Shown in pieces: positions 42,633 to 52,500 of a stretch of 64,000 bases of DNA. The stretch is taken from contig CAZTOW010000047.1 of assembly GCA_964615375.1 (NCBI GenBank), positions 1-64,000 on the forward strand, given 5' to 3'. A program made the translations under genes and the position numbers. Each line of letters starts with the position of its first letter. Position 1 is the stretch's first letter. Below the pieces are notes generated by a model. That model was given only the letters and a program-made list of their open reading frames with translations, had not been told where the DNA came from and did no database searches. This stretch comes from CAZKWG01 sp964615375 (GTDB lineage Bacteria; Myxococcota_A; UBA796; CAZKWG01).

Positions 42633-43159
42633 CAGCTCAACTCTCGCGTCTTGCATCCCGCGCGCTCTTCGTCGGTGAGAAGCTGTACGACGGTCACGCC
42701 GAGGTGTCCAAGCGCTTCCTGGACGGCAGGTTCTGTCCAGTCGCTATCGGTCGCATTGATGATCGGTGCCTTTGCCTCGTAGGCTGCGGCGACCATCTTG
42801 CGGTCGCCCAGATCGTGGAGGAGGGCCTCCACTTCAGGAGGAAGCACGGCGACGAGTTCGGCGCCGTTGGCGGTGTAGCTGAGCTGCGCAATCGCGAGCG
42901 CTCCAGTGTCGAATTTGTGCTGGACTACCTTACGACCATAGTGATGAGTCTCCAACTTACTCCTGTACTCACCCAGTATCGTCTGCTCAGGCTTGTCCAT
43001 CACCAGTAGACGTGCCTCGTCCGCCCTGAACGACTCGACCCAGTCGAAGACACGACGGATGAGCACCAGGTCGTCCAATGGGATCCTGGGGCGCGTCCAC
43101 CCCTGCTCCATCGCAGTCGCGACATGGAGGACGTTGGTATCGAGCACCTCCCGGCTCAA
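42632..43159 (-). CDS. PIN-domain-like ribonuclease
   Basis: 175 aa; starts with TTG overlapping the methyltransferase stop as TTGA (GTG at 43147 is an alternative). REVLDTNVLHVA gives the first PIN acid (Asp7), ILGEYRSKL a second, and DLGDRKMVAAAYEAKAPIINATDSDW the C-terminal acidic pair. Size and order fit the family, whose members usually cut RNA. It follows the ATPase half of the 2127-aa fusion protein and directly precedes RNA ligase, so cutting and resealing activities are encoded side by side. Confidence 0.75.
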   Translation of the reverse strand: MSREVLDTNVLHVATAMEQGWTRPRIPLDDLVLIRRVFDWVESFRADEARLLVMDKPEQTILGEYRSKLETHHYGRKVVQHKFDTGALAIAQLSYTANGAELVAVLPPEVEALLHDLGDRKMVAAAYEAKAPIINATDSDWTEPAVQEALGHLGVTVVQLLTDEERAGCKTRELS

Positions 43160-46100
43160 GGCTTCGCTCCAGGAGCCATGCGCTCGAAGATTCGCTTAAT
43201 CTGCCGCTCCGTCTCCCCGACAGCGTCTCCGAAGAAGTCCTTCGGCCAGTTCCTTAAGCGACCGAATTCGTCCATGTCCAGGGTCCGAAGCTTTACTGAA
43301 GGATCACCATCGCTCTCCACGTAGTACAAAGCACAGTCCTTCGGCTTCAGATCATCGTTGGCGACGAGAAACTGTAGCCTTCGGAACAGGTGCTCAGAGT
43401 GAGTCTCGACGATCAGCTGCAGGTTTCGTTGAGAGGCCACCTCCGCGAACAGGTCAGCGAGCTTCGCCTGCGCCATGGGGTGCAGATGGGCCTCCGGATC
43501 CTCGATCATCAGGGTAGATCCCGGCTTCGCGACGTGAAGCAGGACGATGACAGGCAGCACCTGCGACACACCGTATCCCACGTCCATCAGGTTGTGGGCC
43601 CGGCCCCCTCGCACGACCACGATCTCGTAGACCAGCGTGTCGCCCTTACGTCTGACCTCGATGCTCTCAGCCAGATCGAGGCGTTTGAGCCACTCGGAGA
43701 CCCGGGGAAGAACTTCTTGCAGCTCCGCGCCCATCTGACTTGCGATCAGCGCCTGAGCGGACAGCGCCCCCAGACTACCGACGGAAGCCACCTTCTGCTG
43801 GCGCCACAAAACCGTTCGTCCTGGAGGTGGGCGCAGAGGTCCCAGGTAGTGCACTTCCTCCAACCCGGCGCGGAGGCGAGCAAATGCCTTGTTCCAGCGT
43901 GAGTTGAGCTCCGATCCGATCGTAGCTCGCGCAGCGCTGGAGAGCTCCACACCGCGATATGGAGCGTAGCTGCTGGAGGGCTCCAGGGGATTGACCCGGT
44001 CAGGTGGCTGATAGGATGGAAGTCTAAAGTGTGGACTTCGAAGCTGGTAATGGTCCTCAAGCAGTTCGGAATCTGCGTCTAAACCTTCCCTGATCGCCCC
44101 GTCCCGCTTCTCCTGCGCTACACGCTCCAGCTCGATGTGGTCGTCGCCGAAGTGCCAGTCCAGATGTGCGACGACCGGCCGGCCATGACGATCCATGCGG
44201 TACTGGACCGCCACGCGAACGCAGTCATCGTCGATGTCGACGCCAAGTCCTACGAGGCTGTCCTTGTCCCCGTTGTGAACCAGGCTGCTGAACTCACCTA
44301 CCTCCAACATCTCGGGGTCGTCGGATCCGAGCTCCAGCTGTGTCGCGTCATCACCTGACCTGACCGTCTGCTTCAGCAGTCGGATGGGCTGAATCAGGCT
44401 GGTCTTTCCAGATGAGTTGCGGCCAAGCAGCACGGTCAAGGCGCGGAGCTCGACGCCAGGCTGCCAGTGCTCATCGGTCCAACCACGAAAATTGAGCAGG
44501 CGTACGGCGGACAGGTGCATGGCCGGCGGCTCCCAGGCGACAGGGGCGTCGCCTTGAGGTGATGAGGAACCAGTGGTCGTCCTGGGGCGCTCCACGAACA
44601 GCGCGGTCTGCGGGCTCAGGGCTTGCGGCGTCGAGGCCTGGCGCCTGCCGCGTGCGGGACGCTGGTTGTATGGATTGAACGTTCCGAAGTCGGCGGGCCC
44701 TGGGCCCATTTGCGAGACCCCGAATCGCTGGGTGAACTCTTCGTCGCCAAGGAGCGCCCTGGCATGTCTCTCGCACTCCAGCCACGACTCCCTGACGCTC
44801 TGGTTGAGCTGCCAGTCCAGGAAGCGGGGGCCCACCATTGACGCGACCGGCTGCGCGACGTCGGCGCGTTCATCCTGGCCCAGACCGTGTTCAGCGAGAC
44901 ACAAGGTCTCGGGCAGCATCCACCCATCGCCGTCGTTCTGAGCGCAGAAGTCGACGATAGCCGCATCGAGGTCGCCCCGGCGCTCGACCACCAGGGCCTG
45001 TAGCGTGTCGAAGGCGACCTGCGTGAGGACCGTGTGGCGAAGCTCTGGGGGGCGATCTCGCTCCGCGCGCCAGAATCCTTTGGGGTCCAGCGTGCGGCAA
45101 AAGGCGCTCTCGCTCAGGCGCTGCGCTGGATGGTCACAACCCCGCAGGATCCAGGCGAGGTCCTCGGAGTCCAGCCCATAGAGCTTCGCCACGATGGCGT
45201 CGAGCATGCAGCGCAGGCGGAGCCGCTCATGCGGAGTGACTGCCCAGAGGCGCCGCCAGGGGTGAGACCGGAGCGACACCGACTCAGCCAGCTCGAGCCA
45301 GTAGGGCGCGAAGCGCTGGCTGGCCATCCCGAGACGTGCGGCGAGCAGGGCTGGCGCACTCAAGCCATCGCCTGGTCGGGGGCAGACCAGCTCCTCCAAG
45401 AGATAGAGGTTCAAGTGAGTGCCGGCGCTGCGGAGACGGGTCACCCAGTCAAAGGTCAGGCTGGACATGAACATGGCGAGAGAGACCGCTCGTAGTGTCG
45501 GAGCGCTCAGTACACCAAGCACATTTCCACAAGGGTGATCGGCGGCGAGCGCCGCGATCGCCGTCCGCTCGTCCGTAGACCGCGCGATGTCCCGAAACAC
45601 AACCTTCAGACCGCGAACGCTGCCCTGGGCGTCCCGGTAGTCCCGCTCTGCCATCAGGTACTTCGGCAGGGGGCTCTTCTCGCCAGGCAGGTAGCGCACC
45701 CAGGCGTCTTTGGACTGCCCGGGCTCACGCGCCCGGACCAGCTCGTCCCGACCCTGCGCCGCGACCAGGAAGGCCCAGTCCGGCCGTCCCGCCTCCGGCT
45801 GTACCCAGCCCTTGTAGGCGTGGTCCAGCTCGTGAATCATCGCCCCCTGGAGCAGCGGCAGCGCCACCGTGCCGTCGGACGTGACCCAGCGCCCCAACGC
45901 ATCGGCCTGGAAGCCACGGGCCTCCCAGCGCTCACGGGCCGGGAAGAGCGCCGAGTCATTCGTCATGTCGAACTCTCGGGCGTAGCTGGCCCCCCACCCG
46001 CCCTCGGTCCGGTCGCCCAGCAGCACCCCCTGGGTGTACATCCGGTCCAGGATCTCCAGGTCGCGTTGGTGGCGCACTTCCAGGAGCGCCAACGAGCGGG

Positions 46101-49100
46101 GGCTGTAGCGGCTCACCTGCTCGGAGCTGAGCTGCACGGCGCCGCGGGCCAGGGCGATGTCGTCGGGCAGTTCGTCCACCTCGGGCGAATCGCCAGGCCC
46201 CACGCGGAAGATGGCCGGGAACGCCCCGCCGCCGCCGCCCTTCTCCACTACAACCACGAGCTGCTTGAAGCGGTGGTCCACGTCAGCGAACACCTTGCGC
46301 TCGTTCTGGAAGACATAGAGGAGCTGGACGCGCCCCTCGTCGATCAGCAGCTTCCGCAGCGGGCGAGAGCCCTGGTCGCTGTAGAAGCCGCTCGGGACCA
46401 CCAGGCCGAGCTGCCCCCGATCTCGAAGCAGGGCATGTCCCTGCTCCAGGAACATCTTGTAGGTGTTGAGATCGGCTGACCCCTGGTGCCGGAACGGGTG
46501 ACCGGGATCACAGAGCCCCTTGTACTGGCGCTGCCTCCTCCACCGCTGGTGCAACACGGTGTTCTCGGCGCGCCCCAGGCTCACGTCACCGCCGTCGCGC
46601 CCGACGACCTTGGCGTCCCCGAAGGGCTCAGCCGCGAAACGCACGAAGTTGCCTCGATCCTTGAAGCCACCAAAGTACCGAAGCCAGCGCTCCTCAATCT
46701 CGGGGCGGGCCTTGAAGAGCTCGCGCTGCTTGCGGAGCGCGTCCTGCTTGCCGTAGCTGCGGTAGAGCGGGTCCAGGTCGGAGAAGAACTCGCGGCTGTT
46801 GGGCTTCTGGATCTCCCAGGGTGGATTCCCGACCACCGCGTTGAATCCTGCCCCTTGCGCCACGAAGACGTCGGGGAACTCCAACTCCCAGTGGAAGTAA
46901 CGCGCCCGGTCACGGAGCTCTTTGACGACGCCACGTGCCGCAGCGTCCGGCTGGTGCAGTGTGCCGGGCCCAGGGGCGAGGGTGATGCGATCAGGCGGCC
47001 AGAACCACAGCGCGCACCAGGTGTCGAAGGCCTCCTTTACCCGGATCATGTCCGGATCGTCCTGGATCTTCTCCCGCCAGATCCGCGCCCGCTCCTCGGG
47101 GTGGCTGGCCGGGATCTTTCTCAGCTCACCATACCGCCGTCGCACCCGCACGATCGCGGCCTGAAGCTCCTCGTCCGAGGTCTCGGCGAAGGCGAGCTTC
47201 TGCTGACCCGCCAGGATGGCCACCTGCTCGGCGATGACGGCCTGCTTGCGGTCCTTGAGCTGCTTCGCCCACCGGTCCGGCTCGTGGTTCACACCGTTCC
47301 AGCGGCTATCCGGGCTCTGTCGCTCCCAGGCCAGCAGCGGGTAGTGCCGGAAGCGGTCCATCCAGGTGCCGATGAGGGCGTCACCGCAGCGCAGCTTGTG
47401 ATCGAGGAAGGTGAACGGCAGGCGCCGATCCAGCGTCTCGATCCACAGCGCGACGCGCGCCAGCTCCACCGCCAGAGGATCGATGTCCACACCGTACAGG
47501 CAATGCTCGACCACGGCGCGGCGTACCACGGCCTCCAGACGGTCTTCGGTGCCCTGCCGATCCTCCTCAGGGAGCGTGGCGCAGTCCACCACCAGGATGT
47601 CCCCCTGGCGTCGAACGAGGCCATGCTCATGCAACGAGCGCAGCACCGCCTCTGTCAGCACCCGCAGCGCGGCGACGAGGAAGCTGCCAGATCCCATCGC
47701 TGGATCGCAGACCTTGAGCGCCAGGATCTCCTCGGGAGTGCGTGACACGCCATCTGCGTCCCGCAGCAGCGGCGCCAGGGTGCGCCGAATCGTCGGCATG
47801 GTGAGCTGGGGACGGGTATAAAAGGTGCCGTGACCCTTTCGCGTCCCTCCCCAGCGCACGAGGTACAGCTCACCCGGAAGCTTGACGCTCCTGACGAGCT
47901 GGTTCGCGGCCAGAGAGAGCTCCTCGCGATACGCCTTGTCCTCCTCAGCTCTCCTGCCGCGCGGTCTGCGAACAAGACCTCCCACCACGGCCGCACGCTC
48001 GGCCCAGCGGCGCGCCCGATCCCTTGCGGTCGCGTGATCTGCGTCTTCGGGCACGTCGCCCACCGGGCCGACGTCCTCGGTCTGCTCCGCGGGGGCTTCA
48101 TCCTCCCCGCCGTCCTCCTCGTCAGCGTCCTCGTCAGCGACGCGCGCGGCCTTGGCCTTCTCGACCAGCGCGGCCAGGGCCTTGTCGTCCAGCTGCTCCA
48201 GCCGATCCAGGGGAAGAGCCGGCTCATCACCCAGACCCAGAAACAGGACAGGCTGGGCCTCGGCCCTGTGCAACTCGTAGTCCAGCAGCCCCTCGTACAG
48301 GATGCCGATGTACTCGCTGGTCAACTCGGTGAAGTTTACGGGCGCCGCGACCGTACGCCTGACCGCGCCCTCCTGAACCGTCGTCGTGGTCCGAGCCAGT
48401 AGGAGCAGAAGTTGAAAGACGGCCTCGTCGTCAGGCTCGTCGTCCGGTTTGGGTGAGGGCGCCTCCAGCAAGGCGAGGGCCCGCTGCACGCCGTCCCCTT
48501 CCGGCTCCCCTGCCGCGAACAGGGCGCTGCCATAGGCGGGCACCAGCAGGGCCTCGTGCCCCGAGCCTCCGTGCAGAAGACGAAACAGGGCCAGGAGCCT
48601 GGGCCACCCGCTCCGCCGGCCCCTGCGCTGGTCGGGCGACAACCGCTGGAGCTGGTCGATCAGGCCGCGCAGACCGTAGGCCTGGTGGTAGATGGGGTTG
48701 TCGACGGGCAGCAGTTCGCGGTGCTCAGCGAAGAGCAGCACCACCAGCCGCATGACGAAGTGGCAACCTGCCACATACAGCGCCCGCCGGTCCTCGACCT
48801 CGAGGCGCTCAGGAAGCACAGGCTGGCGGGCTCGCAACAGCAGCTCTACGGATCGACGAACGTTTTCGCCGAGCGCGCTGCTCAGCTTCGCCTGACCGCG
48901 ACGCGTCGCTCGGATGGCGGTCAGCAGCAGCGAGAGCTCGGCGGTCTTCGGGGTGCAAAGCGATTCCCAGCTCAGGATCCTTCGGAACACGTGGAGAGAG
49001 TTCGAGAGCTGATCCCCCTCCAGCCAGCGATCGGCGTCCCACTCCACCCACGCGAACGCGTCTGGTTCGGCCCAGATCAGGCGCCACTCTCGACCGTTCG

Positions 49101-49539
49101 TCAACAAGCCGAGAGGAAGCTTGCGACGGCGCAGGTATTCGGTGACCTGGGCCACGGGCCTGCGCCCCACGCCGACGCCCAGGCGCGTGACCGGGCTGAG
49201 GAACACCGCGAGCGTCTCACCCGCAGGTCCCCGCCACAGGCGCCGAGGCTTGAGCGCGGTGCCGTCCAGCAGCTTCTCCGCCTCAGAAGCGCCGATATCG
49301 GAGCCCTTGCGCCAGCCGGCGTGCAGGCCCGTTGCCCGCTCCAGAACGACATCCAGCAGCGCGCTCAGGGCCTCGCCTCGCGCAGCCCCCTCGTCTGGCA
49401 GGTCGGTGAGCGCGTATCGGAGACCGTCGGCGAGCCCCACCGGTGTGGTGCGCAGCGGTGGTAGCCCCCTGAGCGCGTCATGATCGAGCAGGTTCCCGCC
49501 ATGCCTCAGCCCGGACCAGGCGTCGTGCAGATCGATCAT
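43156..49539 (-). CDS. DrmMI-like adenine DNA methyltransferase fused to an ABC-type ATPase
   Basis: 2127 aa in one frame. The N-terminal and middle parts form a class I (Eco57I/DISARM DrmMI/BREX PglX-like) N6-adenine methyltransferase: SAM motif DPAMGSGSF (612-620) and catalytic NPPW (905-908), with a long target-recognition region to about residue 1640. From about 1670 an AAA_15/DUF3696-type ATPase begins: LNFRGWTDEHW, Walker A GRNSSGKT (1706-1713), Walker B MIEDPEAHLHPMAQ, H-loop VETHSEHLFRRL, and the WPKDFF tail. Usual methyltransferases of this kind end before the ATPase, so this is a fusion. ATGA overlap with the SNF2 gene upstream, TTGA with PIN downstream. Marks self DNA and may link modification status to the nuclease arm. 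Confidence 0.9.
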   Translation of the reverse strand: MIDLHDAWSGLRHGGNLLDHDALRGLPPLRTTPVGLADGLRYALTDLPDEGAARGEALSALLDVVLERATGLHAGWRKGSDIGASEAEKLLDGTALKPRRLWRGPAGETLAVFLSPVTRLGVGVGRRPVAQVTEYLRRRKLPLGLLTNGREWRLIWAEPDAFAWVEWDADRWLEGDQLSNSLHVFRRILSWESLCTPKTAELSLLLTAIRATRRGQAKLSSALGENVRRSVELLLRARQPVLPERLEVEDRRALYVAGCHFVMRLVVLLFAEHRELLPVDNPIYHQAYGLRGLIDQLQRLSPDQRRGRRSGWPRLLALFRLLHGGSGHEALLVPAYGSALFAAGEPEGDGVQRALALLEAPSPKPDDEPDDEAVFQLLLLLARTTTTVQEGAVRRTVAAPVNFTELTSEYIGILYEGLLDYELHRAEAQPVLFLGLGDEPALPLDRLEQLDDKALAALVEKAKAARVADEDADEEDGGEDEAPAEQTEDVGPVGDVPEDADHATARDRARRWAERAAVVGGLVRRPRGRRAEEDKAYREELSLAANQLVRSVKLPGELYLVRWGGTRKGHGTFYTRPQLTMPTIRRTLAPLLRDADGVSRTPEEILALKVCDPAMGSGSFLVAALRVLTEAVLRSLHEHGLVRRQGDILVVDCATLPEEDRQGTEDRLEAVVRRAVVEHCLYGVDIDPLAVELARVALWIETLDRRLPFTFLDHKLRCGDALIGTWMDRFRHYPLLAWERQSPDSRWNGVNHEPDRWAKQLKDRKQAVIAEQVAILAGQQKLAFAETSDEELQAAIVRVRRRYGELRKIPASHPEERARIWREKIQDDPDMIRVKEAFDTWCALWFWPPDRITLAPGPGTLHQPDAAARGVVKELRDRARYFHWELEFPDVFVAQGAGFNAVVGNPPWEIQKPNSREFFSDLDPLYRSYGKQDALRKQRELFKARPEIEERWLRYFGGFKDRGNFVRFAAEPFGDAKVVGRDGGDVSLGRAENTVLHQRWRRQRQYKGLCDPGHPFRHQGSADLNTYKMFLEQGHALLRDRGQLGLVVPSGFYSDQGSRPLRKLLIDEGRVQLLYVFQNERKVFADVDHRFKQLVVVVEKGGGGGAFPAIFRVGPGDSPEVDELPDDIALARGAVQLSSEQVSRYSPRSLALLEVRHQRDLEILDRMYTQGVLLGDRTEGGWGASYAREFDMTNDSALFPARERWEARGFQADALGRWVTSDGTVALPLLQGAMIHELDHAYKGWVQPEAGRPDWAFLVAAQGRDELVRAREPGQSKDAWVRYLPGEKSPLPKYLMAERDYRDAQGSVRGLKVVFRDIARSTDERTAIAALAADHPCGNVLGVLSAPTLRAVSLAMFMSSLTFDWVTRLRSAGTHLNLYLLEELVCPRPGDGLSAPALLAARLGMASQRFAPYWLELAESVSLRSHPWRRLWAVTPHERLRLRCMLDAIVAKLYGLDSEDLAWILRGCDHPAQRLSESAFCRTLDPKGFWRAERDRPPELRHTVLTQVAFDTLQALVVERRGDLDAAIVDFCAQNDGDGWMLPETLCLAEHGLGQDERADVAQPVASMVGPRFLDWQLNQSVRESWLECERHARALLGDEEFTQRFGVSQMGPGPADFGTFNPYNQRPARGRRQASTPQALSPQTALFVERPRTTTGSSSPQGDAPVAWEPPAMHLSAVRLLNFRGWTDEHWQPGVELRALTVLLGRNSSGKTSLIQPIRLLKQTVRSGDDATQLELGSDDPEMLEVGEFSSLVHNGDKDSLVGLGVDIDDDCVRVAVQYRMDRHGRPVVAHLDWHFGDDHIELERVAQEKRDGAIREGLDADSELLEDHYQLRSPHFRLPSYQPPDRVNPLEPSSSYAPYRGVELSSAARATIGSELNSRWNKAFARLRAGLEEVHYLGPLRPPPGRTVLWRQQKVASVGSLGALSAQALIASQMGAELQEVLPRVSEWLKRLDLAESIEVRRKGDTLVYEIVVVRGGRAHNLMDVGYGVSQVLPVIVLLHVAKPGSTLMIEDPEAHLHPMAQAKLADLFAEVASQRNLQLIVETHSEHLFRRLQFLVANDDLKPKDCALYYVESDGDPSVKLRTLDMDEFGRLRNWPKDFFGDAVGETERQIKRIFERMAPGAKP

Positions 49540-52500
49540 CGCGCCTCCCCTGGCAGGCGGATCTCGACCGCGATGGGGTAGACACCAGCCTCACCGCGCA
49601 GCCTGTAGCGGAGGGGCAGCACCTGCTCCAGCGTGCGTTGCTCTTCATCGGCCAGTCGCGCCATGACCTGCTCATAGTGCGTCTTGCGCAGGTTGATCTC
49701 TGCGTTCAGGTCGGCCAGCTTCTTCTTCAGCTCTTCGTCCAGCTCGGTGAAGAGCTGACGCTGGCGCGCTTTCTCGCGCACGCGCTCGGCCTCTCGCTCG
49801 AGGCGGTTCATCTGGGTGTCTGCCACCGCGCGCTCAAGCTCCTTCCTTCGACGCTCAAAGCGGCGCTTCTCCTGGTCGCGTACCACCCGACCCGCTTCAC
49901 GCAGGCGCGTCGCCAAGGAGTCTGTGAGCGCGACCGCGATCTCTCTGCGGCGAAGTTTGATGTCCTGCTCCACGACATCCCAGATCAATCTTGCGGCCTC
50001 GGTGTCCGCCGCGTTCGGTGGCGTCGTGAGCTCAGCCGCGGGGACGTGCGTTAACGCCGGGCCGAGCTCATCGCGCGTCACGGGGAAGGCCAGGGTTCGG
50101 ACCCAGTGGTGGCATGGCTCGCGAAGCTCGTTTACCGCGAGCTCCTCGACCGTGATCAACACCAAAGCGGTCGCGTCCGGAGGCACAGGCCCAATGCGGG
50201 CAGCCCAACGGGAGGCGGGGCTCATCCCTGGAAAGCGATATCGCGCAAAGGTAGACATCACGCGGTGATAGAGCGCGTCCCCCAGATGCAGCAGGCGGCT
50301 GTCCGGCTCGGGGACATAGACCGGTCTACCAGCGATGTCTCGTACGTAGTGGGCGGGGTCGAACACCAGCGCAAGCCGGCCAGGTTCATCCCCTCGGCTC
50401 AGCACGTTGTCGACGAGCTCTTTCCAGAGCGGCGGCACGGGAGGCACAAGGCGATCCCGTCCGGGACGCTCAGGCTTGAGGCGGGGCCGGCCCGCCTGGA
50501 TGGCCAGGGCGGTCTCCAGGGTCTCTCGCAGGGAGGCCGGGGACAGGTCCAGCTCCGCCCGGAGCTGATCGAGGCGCCGCTGGTCGTCGGCGCCTGGCAG
50601 CGGCGAGCCCTCAGGCAGGTCCTCTGCGGCCTCCCGGTTGGCGTGGCGCGCTGCGCCAATAGCGCGGTCCAGGCGAGCCTCGACGCTGGCCGCGTCCTCG
50701 TCGTGCTCGAAGTGAGCCAGCAGCGCGTCGGCGAACAGCTCGTCGGTGACGACGCGATCCTCGCGGGTCTGGCTGCGCTTGCGGAGCACGTGGCCTAGGA
50801 AGCGCATGCTGGCGTCGTCGGTGCTGTCGAAATGAAAGATCTCGACGTCGCGCTCTTGCCCGTGGCGATCGAGTCGGCCGTTTCGCTGCTCCATCTTGCC
50901 AGGGTTCCAGGGGATGTCCCAGTGCAGCAGCAGGCGCGCGGCGCGCTGAAGGTTCAGGCCCTCGCCCGCAGCGTCCGTGGCGATCAGCACCCGCGCGGCG
51001 CCGCTCGGATCGTTGAAGCGGCGCTTCACATCGTCGCGCTCGGCGTCGGTCATGCCCCCGTACAGGGTCAGCAGCCAGTCGCCATCGCCGTGCCGACCGC
51101 GCAGCCGCGCGCTCAGGTACTCCAGGGTCGCCAGGTACTCGGTGAAGACGACCAGTCGCTCGTCGTCGCGCCAACCGGACCCCTTTCGCAGACGCTGATC
51201 GAGGAAGCTCTCCATCGTGCGCAGGCGAGCGTCGGCCCTGACGGCGTTGGCGGCCTGGGCGACGGCGATCGCGCGAGGGCCAGGCTCCAGATCGGTGGGT
51301 ACGCGGAGCACGTCGAGCTGTTGAACCAGGGCGGTCACGGCGTCCAGCTCTGGTTCCAGCGTGTCCCGCCAGGGCCGCAGCCACGCGCCGACGGTGCGGT
51401 GGGCATGTCGGGTGCGGCTCTCGCGCTCGGCGTCATCGTCGGTGTCGTCGTCGTTCGCGCTGGCCGCCCGGCCCACGGTAGAGGCCGAGGCGGGGGCCTG
51501 CTCCAGCCCCTCCAGCAGGTGCAACCAGCTCTGGCCGAAGGCCCAAGGGCCGCTCAGGAGGCGCTTCTGAAGGACCTCGCTCGCGAAGTTCGCGGCGGTG
51601 CGCTCGTTGTGGGTGGCGCCCCGCACAGCGCGCTTGAGCGCGCGCTGGAAGTCGCGGAAGGCCAGGAGCAGCTCGCGTTCCGCCGCACCGAAGTGCAGCG
51701 CCGGCAGCGCTTTGACGTGGCGCTCCGAGAAGCGTGGAGGCTGCCCCAACGCCACGTGACTCTGGTTGATCTCGCTCTTGAGGCGCCGGATGACGGTCTC
51801 GGCGACGCGCACGCGATCCTCGGCGTCCAGCTCCGACTTACGGGTGAAGCGGACCGGGTCAAGGCTCTCGAGCAGGCCTGAGAACGACCGCGTGTGGCCA
51901 TTGTGCGGCGTAGCCGTCAGGAACAGGCGGTGCTCGAACCACGGGGCGATGCGCTGGAGCATCTCCGACAGATCCGAGTCGGCCCCGAAGCTCGCGGGAG
52001 CCAGGTTGTGGGCCTCATCCACGACGAGCAGGTCCCAGCGGAGGCGCCCATCCTCGCCGGGCTCGGCCGTGGTGCGGAGCTGCTCGAGAACGTCGGGCTG
52101 CTTCAGGTAGTGGTAGCTGGCGACGATGCGCTCGTGCGCGCGCCAGGGGTTGGCGTCCACCCCCAGCTCCTTCTGGAGTCGTAGCGTCTGCGGCCGATCA
52201 ACCACCTCGAAGGGTAGGGAGAACTTCTCCATCATCTCATCGCGCCATTGGGTCCGTAGCGCGGCAGGGCACAGCACCAGGATGCGCCGGATGCGGCGCC
52301 GCAGCATCAGCTCGCGAAGCACCAGACCCGCCTGGATGGTCTTGCCCAGTCCGACGGCGTCCGCCAGCATCAGCGCCACCCGGGGCATCTCCAGCGCGCG
52401 CAGCACCGGCACGAGCTGGTAGGCCTCGGGGTAAATGGCGCCGTAGAGCGGGCTGGCCAGGGGGGGGCGATCCTCGTCCAGGCCCGAGAAGGGTAACGAT

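Noticed and set aside
41919..42656. Longer start for the RNA ligase (ATG at 42656)
   Set aside because: It would overlap the PIN gene by 25 bp and add residues not typical of the family; the ATG at 42632 shares a base with the PIN stop and begins just before the conserved FPHTPHL.
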